From Persicimonas caeni (GTDB lineage: Bacteria; Myxococcota_A; Bradymonadia; Bradymonadales; Bradymonadaceae), in assembly GCF_006517175.1 (NCBI RefSeq), contig NZ_CP041186.1, positions 5,049,074 through 5,113,073 on the forward strand: a stretch of 64,000 bases of DNA, in the 5' to 3' direction. Made by a program: the position numbers and the translations under genes. Of the stretch, positions 16,310 to 24,856 are shown one piece after another (position 1 is the stretch's first letter; every line of letters starts with the position of its first letter). The notes under the pieces are model-generated. The model searched no databases, was not told where the DNA came from, and worked only from the letters and a program-made list of their open reading frames with translations.

Positions 16310-16942
16310 CTATTTGTTCAGTAGTTTCCAGATCTCGTCCCAGTCATTTGGCGTGACATGAGCCCAAATGTCAACGTCCTCGCCGCTGATTTCTTGGGCT
16401 TCCTCGGGTGTCGAGCCGTGGCCAGGGGAGCAGACCCAGATCGATTCGGCCTTGCGGCCCGACGGAGGACGCACCCCAATGCAGGGCGACTCGCCGCGGC
16501 GGCGAAGCTCGAGGCTATGCTCGCCGCGGTCGACGAGCACGCGGCGAAGCTTTTTGCCGTCTTCGCGCAGGATGAAGCGCTTGCCGTCGTGGACGAGCTC
16601 GCCCTGGGTCTTGGCGTCACGTACCTGCTGGGTACGGGCGCGCTTGAGGCGGCCGAGGAGGCTGCGCTTGGTGATCTCGGACATCGGCAAAAAGAGGGCG
16701 GACGCCATGATGGCGGCGCCCAGGAGAATCAGCCCGAGCTCGCCGCCGAAGATCATGATCGCCAGGCCGATGCCCAAGATGAGCACGCGGATCTGCTTGG
16801 CGTTTTGGCGGCCTTTTTTGGTGGCGCGGTGGGAGGGAAAGAAGCTGATGAGGGCTTCGATGGGCTTGAGAAGTACGCCCCAGGCGGGGGCGTACTTCTC
16901 TCGCCGAATCAGCGTGGCGGGGATGGTGAGCTCGTCGCTCAA
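16310..16942 (-). CDS. membrane protein, hypothetical (210 aa)
   Basis: Starts at a TTG whose last two bases overlap the TGA of nhaA, a sign of translational coupling. Two membrane segments lie close together (IRVLILGIGLAIMIFGG and GLILLGAAIMASALFLPM), with a basic N-terminal arm and a cytoplasmic C-terminal domain of about 110 residues that I do not recognise. Cysteines occur in ESPCIGV and IWVCSPG. It sits between nhaA and the helicase gene in one operon. Function unknown. Confidence 0.8.
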   Translation of the reverse strand: MSDELTIPATLIRREKYAPAWGVLLKPIEALISFFPSHRATKKGRQNAKQIRVLILGIGLAIMIFGGELGLILLGAAIMASALFLPMSEITKRSLLGRLKRARTQQVRDAKTQGELVHDGKRFILREDGKKLRRVLVDRGEHSLELRRRGESPCIGVRPPSGRKAESIWVCSPGHGSTPEEAQEISGEDVDIWAHVTPNDWDEIWKLLNK

Positions 16943-18246
16943 TGCCCGTGCCCCGTTGCTTGACCCGGTTCCGGGTGGATCTTTTCGACCTTCATGATGA
17001 TGGCCATGATCCAGGCGATCGGGCCGGCCGCGAAGCTAAGCAGCGCGCCCAGCTTGAGCATGTCGCCGGTGCCCGGCGGAAGCTCCCAACCCTGCGCGGG
17101 CGCCAGACCGAGGGCGACGGTGGTCACGAACAACGCCACCGTAAAGCCGATGCCGGCCACGCAGCCGAGCACGAGGGTCTGGGGGAGCGTCATCGGCTTG
17201 GGCAGGCTGAGGCCGAATTTGCTGCCGACCCACGAGAAGCCGAAGATGCCGAAGGTCTTGCCCAAAAGCAGGGCGCCGAAGATGGCCCAGGTGGCGCCGC
17301 CGCCGAAGGACTCGCCGCTGAGGAACACGCCGGCGTTGGCCAGACCGAAGGCGAGCAGGCCGACGTCGACGATGGGCGCGAAGAAGTGCTCGAAGTGGTT
17401 CATCGTGTCGTCGTGATGCGCGCTCTCCTCCTCGGCGGACTCGAACAGACCAGCGTCGCGCTCGCCGTGCGGCATGAACGGCACGATGGGCACTAGCGCC
17501 AGCGCAGCGTGCACGCCGGTGTTGTGCAGACCGATCCACGACAGCACGCCGCCGATGATGGCGTAGGGCCAGAAGTTTTTGACGCCCATGCGGCGCATGC
17601 CCTCACAGATCGCCATCGCCAGCACCACCAGGCCGAGCCACTCGATGTGGACCTCGGGGGTGTAATAGACGGCGATGATCATCATGCCGATCATGTCGTC
17701 GAGCACGGCGAGCACCAAAAGGAAGGTGACCGCCGGGTGGGCGCGTCCGAAGATCAGGCCGGCGAAGAGCCAGCAATAGGCGATATCAGTCGCCGTGGGC
17801 ACCGCCCAGGCGGCCTTGGCCAAGTCGGGGGAGAGGCCCAGCGCGGCGTGCAGCGCGAAGAACGCTGCGATCGGGCCGAGCACGCCGCCGGCAGTGGCGA
17901 TGGCCGGCATGGCTGCTTTCTTGAGGCTCGACAGCGCACCACCGGGCAGGAAACTCTCGGAGACCTCTTTTCCGGCGATGCCGAAGAAGAGGACCATGAA
18001 GATGTCGTTGACCACAAAGTGGAAGCTGACCGGGTGCTTGGATGGATCGTACTCGGTCTTCATCCACTCCATGGCTCCTTCGACGCCGCTGGCGAAGAGC
18101 ACCGACAGGGGCGCGTCCATCACCGCCTTGTAGGTGTCGGGGTCGAGGTTGGCCCAAATGAGCGCGACGACCGTGCCGAAGAGCAAGAAGGCCGAAAAAT
18201 CGCGCAGGAGTTTGAAACTGCTCTTGAGAATATCCATCTGTATCAT
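16939..18246 (-). CDS. nhaA: Na+/H+ antiporter NhaA
   Basis: 435 residues with about 11-12 hydrophobic segments. Carries the NhaA signature ATDIAYCW (D154) and VLDDMIG (D183, D184), matching E. coli D133, D163 and D164 needed for ion binding and transport. It exchanges cytoplasmic Na+ for external protons and helps pH and salt tolerance, fitting a saline habitat. A hydrophilic insert around 275-300 (RDAGLFESAEEESAHHDD) is unusual, and the tail is His-rich. Transcribed after the exonuclease gene (36-base gap) and coupled to the next membrane protein. Confidence 0.96.
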   Translation of the reverse strand: MIQMDILKSSFKLLRDFSAFLLFGTVVALIWANLDPDTYKAVMDAPLSVLFASGVEGAMEWMKTEYDPSKHPVSFHFVVNDIFMVLFFGIAGKEVSESFLPGGALSSLKKAAMPAIATAGGVLGPIAAFFALHAALGLSPDLAKAAWAVPTATDIAYCWLFAGLIFGRAHPAVTFLLVLAVLDDMIGMMIIAVYYTPEVHIEWLGLVVLAMAICEGMRRMGVKNFWPYAIIGGVLSWIGLHNTGVHAALALVPIVPFMPHGERDAGLFESAEEESAHHDDTMNHFEHFFAPIVDVGLLAFGLANAGVFLSGESFGGGATWAIFGALLLGKTFGIFGFSWVGSKFGLSLPKPMTLPQTLVLGCVAGIGFTVALFVTTVALGLAPAQGWELPPGTGDMLKLGALLSFAAGPIAWIMAIIMKVEKIHPEPGQATGHGH

Positions 18247-18282
18247 CGATTCAATCCAGACGTCGTCGGGAGATTGTGCTGT

Positions 18283-19095
18283 TTAATCGCGGTCGCGGGC
18301 CTCTGGCACGCTCGTGTAGAGCGCGCGCAGCGGGTCGGCCTCGTCGCCGTAGATATAACCGGGGCCCAGCCCGATAGGCTGCTCCCCGAGTGCATCGGCG
18401 AGGGACTCGCCGGAGTCGTTCTTTCGCCAGCTCATCTCCTGAGCCTGGGCATTCTCCCACTGAGCCTGCAGGACCAGCAGGTCTTGCAGATTCTCCGGGA
18501 GCCTGTCGGCAAAGGCGTAGAGCACGTGGCCGGCGACCTCCGCATCGTGGGTGGCCCGGTGGGCCTCTTCGAGCGGAATGCCCAGCTTGTCGGCGATGGT
18601 TCCGAGGTTCTTGCGGCGCAAGTTCTTGTAGAACTGGCGCGCAAAGATCAACGGGTCGAAGGAGGGGGCTTCGTCAGGCCAAGCCAGGCCGCAGCGTTCG
18701 AGTTCGGCGGCCACAAAACCCTTATCGAAGCTCAAGTTGTAGGCGACGATGCCCACCCCTTGGAGTCGCTGGTGGATTTCGTCGGCTACCTCGGCGAAGG
18801 TCGGCTTGCCCTCGAGGTCTTCGGGCTTGATGCCCGTCAGTTCGACGACCTCTTCGGGGACTTCGCACTCGGGGTCGATGAGCTGGCCGTAACTCTCGAC
18901 CACCTCACCTTGTTCGAAACGAATGATACCCACCTCGATGACGCGGTCGTTTTCGCTGTCGAGACCGGTGGTCTCGACGTCGATAACCGCGAGGGGCAGG
19001 TCCTTCCATTTTTGGGGCCACTGGGACACGCTTTCGGCCTCGATTTTTACTGCAGTTTTTGGCTGAAAAAGCCGTTCCGGGGCGGATTGTGCCAT
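18283..19095 (-). CDS. DEDDh-type 3'-5' exonuclease (DnaQ-like)
   Basis: 270 residues if started at ATG 19095 (MAQSAPERLFQPK); the frame is open to 19194 but the extra part is Cys-rich and unconvincing. Exo I motif VIDVETTG carries D39 and E41, Exo II lies in YNLSFDKGF, and Exo III in HRATHDAE, so all metal-binding acids and the general-base histidine are present. It matches polymerase III epsilon-like or related repair exonucleases. First gene of the operon with nhaA, a membrane protein and a DinG-family helicase. The exonuclease-helicase pairing suggests DNA repair; nhaA in the same unit is unexplained. Confidence 0.9.
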   Translation of the reverse strand: MAQSAPERLFQPKTAVKIEAESVSQWPQKWKDLPLAVIDVETTGLDSENDRVIEVGIIRFEQGEVVESYGQLIDPECEVPEEVVELTGIKPEDLEGKPTFAEVADEIHQRLQGVGIVAYNLSFDKGFVAAELERCGLAWPDEAPSFDPLIFARQFYKNLRRKNLGTIADKLGIPLEEAHRATHDAEVAGHVLYAFADRLPENLQDLLVLQAQWENAQAQEMSWRKNDSGESLADALGEQPIGLGPGYIYGDEADPLRALYTSVPEARDRD

Positions 19096-19201
19096 TAAGG
19101 GACTGTAGGCACAAGGGTGGGTCCGCAACACGGTTGCACCGCACCCACACCGCACATAAGATTCGACCATCGACGAGACTCTGCAACCCCACATTCACGT
19201 C

Positions 19202-19648
19202 ATGATCCGAACTTTTTTCACGCTCGCCGCTCTCGCCCTCGTGCTCCCGGCTTGTCAGGCCGATCAGAGCGGCACCAACGCCGTCAGCGGCACGGTGCTC
19301 GACCAGCGCTTCGACGGCATGTCGGGCGTCGCCGAGTTTATCGGCGGGGACTATATCGTGACGCTGTCGGACGATCCGAATTTCACGTGCACGTCGAGCC
19401 CGCTGGGCGACTATCTGACCGTCGAGATGTTCAATATCGACGGATCGGGTGGCTTCGACGCGTCGGGCAACGTCACGTTCAACGAGATCGCCGGTGGCGT
19501 GGTCGAGCAGGAGGCCGCGCAGTCGGGCTCGTTCGACGTGACCGTGATGAGCGACGTCGACGGCGGCGAGGTGTTGCAGGGGAGCATCGACGCGATCGGG
19601 CCGACCAGCTCGGTCGGCGGGTCGTTCGAGGTGCCCGTCTGCGATTGA
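19202..19648 (+). CDS. hypothetical lipoprotein (148 aa)
   Basis: Signal FFTLAALALVLPAC ends with lipobox LPAC (Cys18). The mature domain is short, glycine- and serine-rich, probably beta-sandwich (VAEFIGGDYIVTLS, VEMFNIDGSG, NVTFNEIAGG), and holds one cysteine pair (C61-like FTCTSS and the C-terminal VCD). Divergent from the exonuclease gene, convergent with the M28 peptidase. No recognised family. Confidence 0.82.
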   Translation: MIRTFFTLAALALVLPACQADQSGTNAVSGTVLDQRFDGMSGVAEFIGGDYIVTLSDDPNFTCTSSPLGDYLTVEMFNIDGSGGFDASGNVTFNEIAGGVVEQEAAQSGSFDVTVMSDVDGGEVLQGSIDAIGPTSSVGGSFEVPVCD

Positions 19649-19661
19649 GGAGAGTTTTCCG

Positions 19662-21161
19662 TCAGTCGGAGGTTTCGGCGCGCGCCAGCCGGCGCAGCAA
19701 ACCTTCGACGAACTGATTGGCGCCGGCCAATCCTTCCCAGTTGATCTTGTCGAGGGTGTCGCCCGGCACGTGGTAGTCGGCGTGGCGCCCGGACGTGATG
19801 TTCACCCCCCGAAAACCGAGTTCGACGAACGAGACGTGATCGCTGAATCGCTCGGTGAGCGCTTCGGCGCGGATCGTCAGCCCGGCGTCGCTAGAGGCAG
19901 CGTCGAGCAAGGCGACGAGCGCGTTGTCGGCGCCGTGGGCAACTTTGAGTTCGCCCTCGCGCAGCCGGCCGAGCATGTCGAAGTTGACGACGGTGCCGCC
20001 GCCGTAGGTGTCGACGAGCTGGCGCGCCAGGCGTCGTGATCCGCGCAGGCCGAGCTCTTCGCCGACGGGGGCGGCGAAGAGGATCGGCGGCCGGCCTTCG
20101 GGAGGCGTGGCCGCGAGCGCGCGGGCAACCTCGAGCAAGACGGCCACGCCCGAGGCGTTGTCGTCGGCGCCCGGATGCAGCGCGGGGACTTGCCGGCTCA
20201 AGCTTCCGGCGTGGCCATAACCGAGGCCATCGTAATGGGCGGTGACCACGATCGGTGTTTGGGGGGCGTCGGAGGTGCCGGCGATGCGGCCCACGATGTT
20301 GTAGAGGGTGGCGCTCGTTCGGTCGAGCGTGAGATCGCCGCGCACCGTTAGCTCGAGCGAGCGGCTGTGCGGCTCGCCCGAGTCGTCGATATCGCGCTGG
20401 AGTTGCGCCAAGTCGACGCCCGTCTCGCTCAAGATGCGCGTGGCCGACTTTTCGCTCAAGTAGCCCGCCGAAATACCGGTCAGCGGCAGGGCGGGGCGAA
20501 GCGTGGGCAATTCGTCGGCCGCTTGTTCGGGTCGATCGCCATGGCCGCGCGGGTCGTTGACCAAAAGGAGCGCGCGAGCACCGTTGGCGAGGGCGACGGC
20601 GGCCTTCGAGCCGGCCGAGAGGAGGTAGCCGCGCTCGTCGGAGGTGAGCGCCTGGACGTGTCCAGCGGGGGCGCCGGTGAGCGCGACGACGACTTTGTTA
20701 CGCACGTCGACGCCGGCGTAGTCATCGTAGCCGACCGACGGGGCCGACAGCCCGTAGCCGACGAAGACGGCCTCGGCGTCGAAGCTTCCGTCGTCGCTAA
20801 AGCTCGCCGGGGCAAACTCGACGTCGCCCGCCAACACATGCTCGCCGATGGCGAGGGAGAGGCTTCGCGACGGCTCCGAGCGGACGACCGCCTCGAGCGG
20901 GCTCAAATAGCCGTCTTCGCCGGCCGGCTCGAGCCCGATCTCCTGCATCTGCTCGACGATATAAGCGCGCGCGGCGTCGAGCCCCTGCGAGCCGTTGCCA
21001 CGGCCCTCCAATTCGGGCGCGGCGAGCGTGGTCACGTGCGCCTCGAGGCGCTCTTGAGTCGACTGGGCATGCACCGGGCGGCCTAAACCGGGCACCGCAC
21101 ATACCGCCGCGGCTACCACCACGCTCCCCACGAGCTGTCGCCATCGTTGCTGCACAGACAC
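19662..21161 (-). CDS. secreted M28-family metallopeptidase (aminopeptidase-like)
   Basis: 499 residues with a cleavable signal peptide ending near HAQS (about 33). Two-zinc ligands are visible: H309 in TAHYDG, bridging D333 in GADDNASG, E368/E369 (EEL, general base and ligand), D395 in NFDMLG, and a histidine in the final YHVPGDT. A protease-associated type insertion occupies about 130-260. The fold and motif order fit periplasmic or secreted M28 aminopeptidases or glutaminyl cyclases; the conserved EE pair favours peptidase. Converges on the small lipoprotein; upstream is hairpin A2. Confidence 0.93.
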   Translation of the reverse strand: MSVQQRWRQLVGSVVVAAAVCAVPGLGRPVHAQSTQERLEAHVTTLAAPELEGRGNGSQGLDAARAYIVEQMQEIGLEPAGEDGYLSPLEAVVRSEPSRSLSLAIGEHVLAGDVEFAPASFSDDGSFDAEAVFVGYGLSAPSVGYDDYAGVDVRNKVVVALTGAPAGHVQALTSDERGYLLSAGSKAAVALANGARALLLVNDPRGHGDRPEQAADELPTLRPALPLTGISAGYLSEKSATRILSETGVDLAQLQRDIDDSGEPHSRSLELTVRGDLTLDRTSATLYNIVGRIAGTSDAPQTPIVVTAHYDGLGYGHAGSLSRQVPALHPGADDNASGVAVLLEVARALAATPPEGRPPILFAAPVGEELGLRGSRRLARQLVDTYGGGTVVNFDMLGRLREGELKVAHGADNALVALLDAASSDAGLTIRAEALTERFSDHVSFVELGFRGVNITSGRHADYHVPGDTLDKINWEGLAGANQFVEGLLRRLARAETSD

Positions 21162-21175
21162 TCCAAGAACTACAA

Positions 21176-21256
21176 ATTCACCACGGGGACACGGGGAGCA
21201 CTGGGGAACAGAGAAAAAGTTCTTTTCTCCGTGTCCCCCGTGTCCCCGTGGTGAAT
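21176..21256. repeat. intergenic hairpin repeat, family A copy 2
   Basis: An 81-base inverted repeat starts ATTCACCACGGGGACAC and ends GTGTCCCCGTGGTGAAT, so the outer arms are perfectly complementary over about 17 bases. It lies between the trpS stop and the start of the M28 peptidase gene on the same strand and could terminate trpS transcription. Related to 12067-12140. Confidence 0.85.
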
Positions 21257-21263
21257 CACGCCT

Positions 21264-22250
21264 TTAAGGTCGGCCCAGGCCGGTTGCGGAGCGCACGCGG
21301 TCCATGACCCCTTCGACGACCGGGCGCACCTTGGCGGCGCCGTGGGCGAGGACCTCTTCGAGGTACTCTTCGTCCTCGCGAAGGTCGACGTACTTTTCGC
21401 GATAGGGCGCGAAGTAGTCGACGAGCTTCTCGTACAGCGCCAGCTTGGCGTGGCCGTAGCCGTAGTCGCCGCCCTCGTAGTTTTCGCGCATCTCCATGAT
21501 CTCGTCGGCCGACGAGAAGAGCTTGTAGAGGGCGAAGACGTTGCAGGTGTCGGGATCTTTGGGATCCTCGAGCGGCGTCGAGTCGGTCTCGATCGACATG
21601 CACTGCTTCTTGAGCTTCTTGGGGGGAAGCAGCGGCTCGATCAAGTTGTTGTACGACTTCGACATCTTGCGCCCGTCGATGCCCGGCACCACGGCGACGT
21701 CGTCGCGCACCTTGGCCTCGGGCAGCTTGAGGTAGTCGCCGCCGAAGGCGTGGTTGAATTTCTGGGCCATGTCCCGAGTCATCTCCACGTGCTGGATCTG
21801 ATCTTTGCCGACCGGGACGATGTCCGAGTCGTAGATCAGGATGTCCGAGGCCATGAGCACCGGGTAGGAGAAGAGCCCGTGGCTGATCTCCTTTTCGCGG
21901 CCCTCGTCTTTGGCCGCTTTGTAGGCGTGAGCACGCTCGAGCAGCCCCATATGGGTCACGCAGTCGAGCATCCACGTCAGCTCGGTGACCTCGGGCACGT
22001 CGGACTGACGGAAGAAGGCGGCCTTTTCGGGGTCGAGGCCGAAGGCCAAAAAGTAGGCCGTCAGCTCGTAGACCGAGTGGCGCAGCGCCTTGGGATCGTG
22101 CACGGTCGTCAGCGCGTGGTAGTCGGCCGCGAAATAAAAGGACTCGTATTCGTCTTGCAGATCGATGGCAGGACGAATCATCCCGAGGTAATTCCCCAGG
22201 TGGGGAAAGCCGGTCGGTTTGATACCTGAGAGACTGCGTTTTTTCGCCAT
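21264..22250 (-). CDS. trpS: tryptophanyl-tRNA synthetase
   Basis: 328 residues, normal bacterial length. Class I signatures: HLGNYLG at 17-23 (the HIGH motif) and KMSKS at 195-199, together with GKDQIQHVE and GRKMSKSYNN. It charges tRNA-Trp with tryptophan in the cytoplasm. Starts MAKKRSLSGIKPTGF with ATG at 22250. Followed by hairpin A2, which may serve as its terminator. Confidence 0.97.
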   Translation of the reverse strand: MAKKRSLSGIKPTGFPHLGNYLGMIRPAIDLQDEYESFYFAADYHALTTVHDPKALRHSVYELTAYFLAFGLDPEKAAFFRQSDVPEVTELTWMLDCVTHMGLLERAHAYKAAKDEGREKEISHGLFSYPVLMASDILIYDSDIVPVGKDQIQHVEMTRDMAQKFNHAFGGDYLKLPEAKVRDDVAVVPGIDGRKMSKSYNNLIEPLLPPKKLKKQCMSIETDSTPLEDPKDPDTCNVFALYKLFSSADEIMEMRENYEGGDYGYGHAKLALYEKLVDYFAPYREKYVDLREDEEYLEEVLAHGAAKVRPVVEGVMDRVRSATGLGRP

Positions 22251-22381
22251 GGTTCTTCGGGTCGTTTGGAGTTGAGCTAGCTACGGCGTTCATAGCACGA
22301 GGCCAGCGTAGTTGTCATGAATCTGATTCGTTCCTAGTATACCGGCACTGACCGATTCCGAACTCGAGTAGGAGGCGCCAA

Positions 22382-22804
22382 ATGACTCGCCACATCGTTT
22401 CGACGCTCATCGCAGCGTATCAACTCTTCAGCACGGGTTTGAGCAGCGCCAACTCCGGCTATCAGCCCCCGTCACAACCGCCGCGCTCGGGCGGAAGTGG
22501 CCAGGGTGAGAGCGCCTCGGGTTTGGCGATCGCCACGCTCGCGCTGGGCATCGGCGCCTGGACCTACTTTCCCATCTTGGGTGCCTGGATCGGCGTGATC
22601 ACCGGGTGGATCGAGCTCAAGAGGATCGAGCGCGGCGAGAGCCCGGCCGCCGGCGAGACATTCGCCAAAATCGGCTTCTGGCTCAGCGTGGCCAGCATCG
22701 TGTTCAGCGTGCTCGGAAGCTGCGCGGCCATCGCGCTGATCATGTTCGTCTACGGCAGCTTAGCGGCGCTGCTCACCGGCATCGGCCTGGCCGGAGCCGT
22801 CTGA
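22382..22804 (+). CDS. DUF4190-like small membrane protein (140 aa)
   Basis: The ATG is preceded by AGGAGG. A Ser/Pro/Gly-rich N-terminal part (GYQPPSQPPRSGG) is followed by two hydrophobic segments (IATLALGIGAW... with WIGVITGWIEL, and SIVFSVLGSCAAIALIMFVYG). Pattern and length fit the DUF4190-type proteins often found in actinobacteria and deltaproteobacteria; function unknown. Followed at once by a strong terminator. Confidence 0.8.
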   Translation: MTRHIVSTLIAAYQLFSTGLSSANSGYQPPSQPPRSGGSGQGESASGLAIATLALGIGAWTYFPILGAWIGVITGWIELKRIERGESPAAGETFAKIGFWLSVASIVFSVLGSCAAIALIMFVYGSLAALLTGIGLAGAV

Positions 22805-22823
22805 GCTATTATCTGCAGACATC

Positions 22824-22860
22824 AAAAAAGCCGGCCTCCAGGGCCGGCTTTCTTCGTTTC
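22824..22860. terminator. bidirectional intrinsic terminator
   Basis: Perfect stem AAGCCGGCC / GGCCGGCTT with loop TCCAG, flanked by A-rich sequence on the left and T-rich on the right, located between the convergent genes ending at 22804 and 22880. Serves both directions. Confidence 0.9.
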
Positions 22861-22879
22861 TTGGTCTGTCGTCAGACTG

Positions 22880-23212
22880 TCAGACCGCGAAGCTCGTGCC
22901 GCAACCACAGGAGCGTTTGGCGTTCGGGTTGCTGAACTTGAACCCGGCGTCCACCATGCCGTCCTGCCAATCGACCTGGGTACCGTTGAGGTACAGGTAG
23001 CTCTTCGGATCGACGTAGACGTTGACGCCGTGCATGTTGAAGACACGGTCGTTGTCGTTGGGGCTGTCGACGATGTCGAGCACGTAGTTCATGCCCGAGC
23101 AACCGCCCGCTTTGACACCCACGCGCAGCCCATAGTCGCTGTCGGGGTCGATGTCATTGTCGCGCATCATTTTGACGGCCTGCTCGGCCGCTTTTTCGCT
23201 CAGTGAGATCAT
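22880..23212 (-). CDS. A-type iron-sulfur cluster carrier (IscA/ErpA family)
   Basis: 110 residues from ATG 23212; AGGAGG is placed nine bases before it, so this start is better than the upstream one at 23245. Three conserved cysteines, C38 in GGCSGMNY and C102/C104 in SCGCGTSF, are the cluster ligands. It carries Fe-S clusters to client proteins in the cytoplasm. The DinG-family helicase of the same window would be one such client type. I cannot tell ErpA from IscA by eye. Confidence 0.92.
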   Translation of the reverse strand: MISLSEKAAEQAVKMMRDNDIDPDSDYGLRVGVKAGGCSGMNYVLDIVDSPNDNDRVFNMHGVNVYVDPKSYLYLNGTQVDWQDGMVDAGFKFSNPNAKRSCGCGTSFAV

Positions 23213-23401
23213 CGGTCTGGCCTCCTGCGTTATTAACTGGCTCACCGGTCAAAGAAACTAGATAGCACGTTCGTGCTCGTCAAGGTGCGCGCAATTTTTG
23301 CCGAGCGCACCGTTTTCTACCGAGTGATGCGTTTTTTCAACGCATCCGCTAGGCTGAGAATTCCTCGAGGTGTTTCGACTCTCACCCTTTACGAGCCAAC
23401 G

Positions 23402-24688
23402 ATGAAGCTGAAAGCCTGGGCCCTGAGTGACGTGGGCAATGTTCGCACCAACAACGAAGACAATTTCTTCGCCGACGCCGATCGTGGGGTGTTCGTCGTC
23501 GCGGACGGGGTGGGAGGACGAGACAAGGGGGAGGTGGCCAGCAGCATGGTCGCCGCGGCGGTCGAGGAAGCGGCGCCCAATCTGCGTCAAGTCGCTCGTG
23601 AGGCCGATCCGGTCAAGAGTCCCGACCACCGCGAGCGCATGCTCGACCTGATTCGACGGCATATCCAGCAGGTCAACACCGACATCTTCAACGAGGACAC
23701 CAGCCGCGACAACGAGCACGGCATGGCGACGACGACCGACCTGTTGGTCGTCGCCGGCAGCTCGGCCTACGTCGGGCACGTGGGCGACAGCCGCGTTTAC
23801 CTGATCCGCAACGGACAGATCTACCGCATCACCGAGGACCACACCTACGCCGAGATGCTGCGGCGAAATCAGCGCGCCGAGATGCGCCGGCTGGCCGAGG
23901 CGAACAAGAAGTTCGAGCATATGCTCACCCGCAGCATGGGCGCCAAGCCGCATGTCGAGCCCGATACCCTCTTTATCGACGTGCGTCCGGGCGACCAGTT
24001 CGTGCTGTGCACCGACGGGCTGACCGATTACCTGAGCGGCAGCGAGATCTTGGAGCGCTCCACCAACATGAAGGGGCAGCGCCTGGTCGACGAGCTCGTG
24101 GCCGAAGCCAAGCAGCGCGGGGGACGCGACAATATCACCGTGGTCGTCGTCGACGTGCTCGACGAGCCCGACACCGCCCGTTCGCTGCCGCCGCAGGCCG
24201 TGGACACCATCCGCCAGATCAATTTTCTGGAGCAAATCGAGCTCTTCGACGGGCTGGCAGCCGTCGAGCTGATCAAGGTGTTGCGCACCGTCTACGAGCG
24301 CTCCTACAGCCCGGGCGACATTATTTTGCGCCAGGGCGAGCAGAGTGGGGCGCTGTACCTGATCGTCGAGGGCGAGATCGCGCTGACCGTCGACGGCACC
24401 GAGGTCGCTCGTCTCCACGCCGGGCAGCATTTCGGGGAGTTGGCGCTCTTTGCCGACGATCACACGCGCTCGGCGACGGCTACGTGTGCCTCCGAGGCGC
24501 TTCTGCTGGTGATTCCCGCCGACAAGTTCGAGAAACTGACCGGTGAAGATCTCGAGATCGGCAACAAGCTGCTGCGCAACCTGGTGCGCCACGCCGGCCA
24601 GCATATCCGTATGATGAACGCTCGCCTGGCGGCGGGGGCGCATATGGATACGATGGAGATGATGAAGAGGGATTTGGGGAAGGATTAA
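23402..24688 (+). CDS. PP2C-type Ser/Thr phosphatase fused to cyclic-nucleotide-binding domain
   Basis: 428 residues from ATG 23402 (MKLKAWALSDVG); the frame is open earlier but homologous PP2C sequence starts here. PP2C motifs: GNVRTNNEDN, VVADGVGG, HVGDSRVYLI, CTDGLTDYL and GGRDNITVVVVD, with the aspartates that hold two metal ions. Residues about 285-400 form a CNB domain (LFDGLAAVEL, SPGDIILRQGE, GALYLIVEGEIAL, FGELALFADDHTRSATA). It would reverse Ser/Thr phosphorylation under control of cAMP/cGMP or a similar ligand. The binding motif has FGELALF then RSATA, close to the cAMP-binding consensus. Plausible partner of the kinases in this genome, though not linked to them here. Confidence 0.94.
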   Translation: MKLKAWALSDVGNVRTNNEDNFFADADRGVFVVADGVGGRDKGEVASSMVAAAVEEAAPNLRQVAREADPVKSPDHRERMLDLIRRHIQQVNTDIFNEDTSRDNEHGMATTTDLLVVAGSSAYVGHVGDSRVYLIRNGQIYRITEDHTYAEMLRRNQRAEMRRLAEANKKFEHMLTRSMGAKPHVEPDTLFIDVRPGDQFVLCTDGLTDYLSGSEILERSTNMKGQRLVDELVAEAKQRGGRDNITVVVVDVLDEPDTARSLPPQAVDTIRQINFLEQIELFDGLAAVELIKVLRTVYERSYSPGDIILRQGEQSGALYLIVEGEIALTVDGTEVARLHAGQHFGELALFADDHTRSATATCASEALLLVIPADKFEKLTGEDLEIGNKLLRNLVRHAGQHIRMMNARLAAGAHMDTMEMMKRDLGKD

Positions 24689-24695
24689 CCCCTTA

Positions 24696-24856
24696 GGGCC
24701 TGTATGAAAATTAATTTGGTCGCGAATGACGGCTGAGTTTTGGTCCATTTTTGCCCGAAAAGCCTCGACTTAGCGCTGCTAAGCCTACGTTTTCCGAACA
24801 AAAATGGCCTCAAAATCAGCTCGCCCTCGCTCGGGCATTTATTTTCATACAGGCCC
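24696..24856. repeat. 161-base imperfect palindrome, MITE-like
   Basis: Left end GGGCCTGTATGAAAAT is matched by right end ATTTTCATACAGGCCC. Inside, TGGTCCATTTTTG pairs with CAAAAATGGCC, and the centre has CTTAGCGCTGCTAAG. It lies between convergent genes, so its hairpins could end both transcripts. Its right end supplies the last codons (Gly-Pro-Val) and the TGA of the MshEN gene. Confidence 0.85.
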
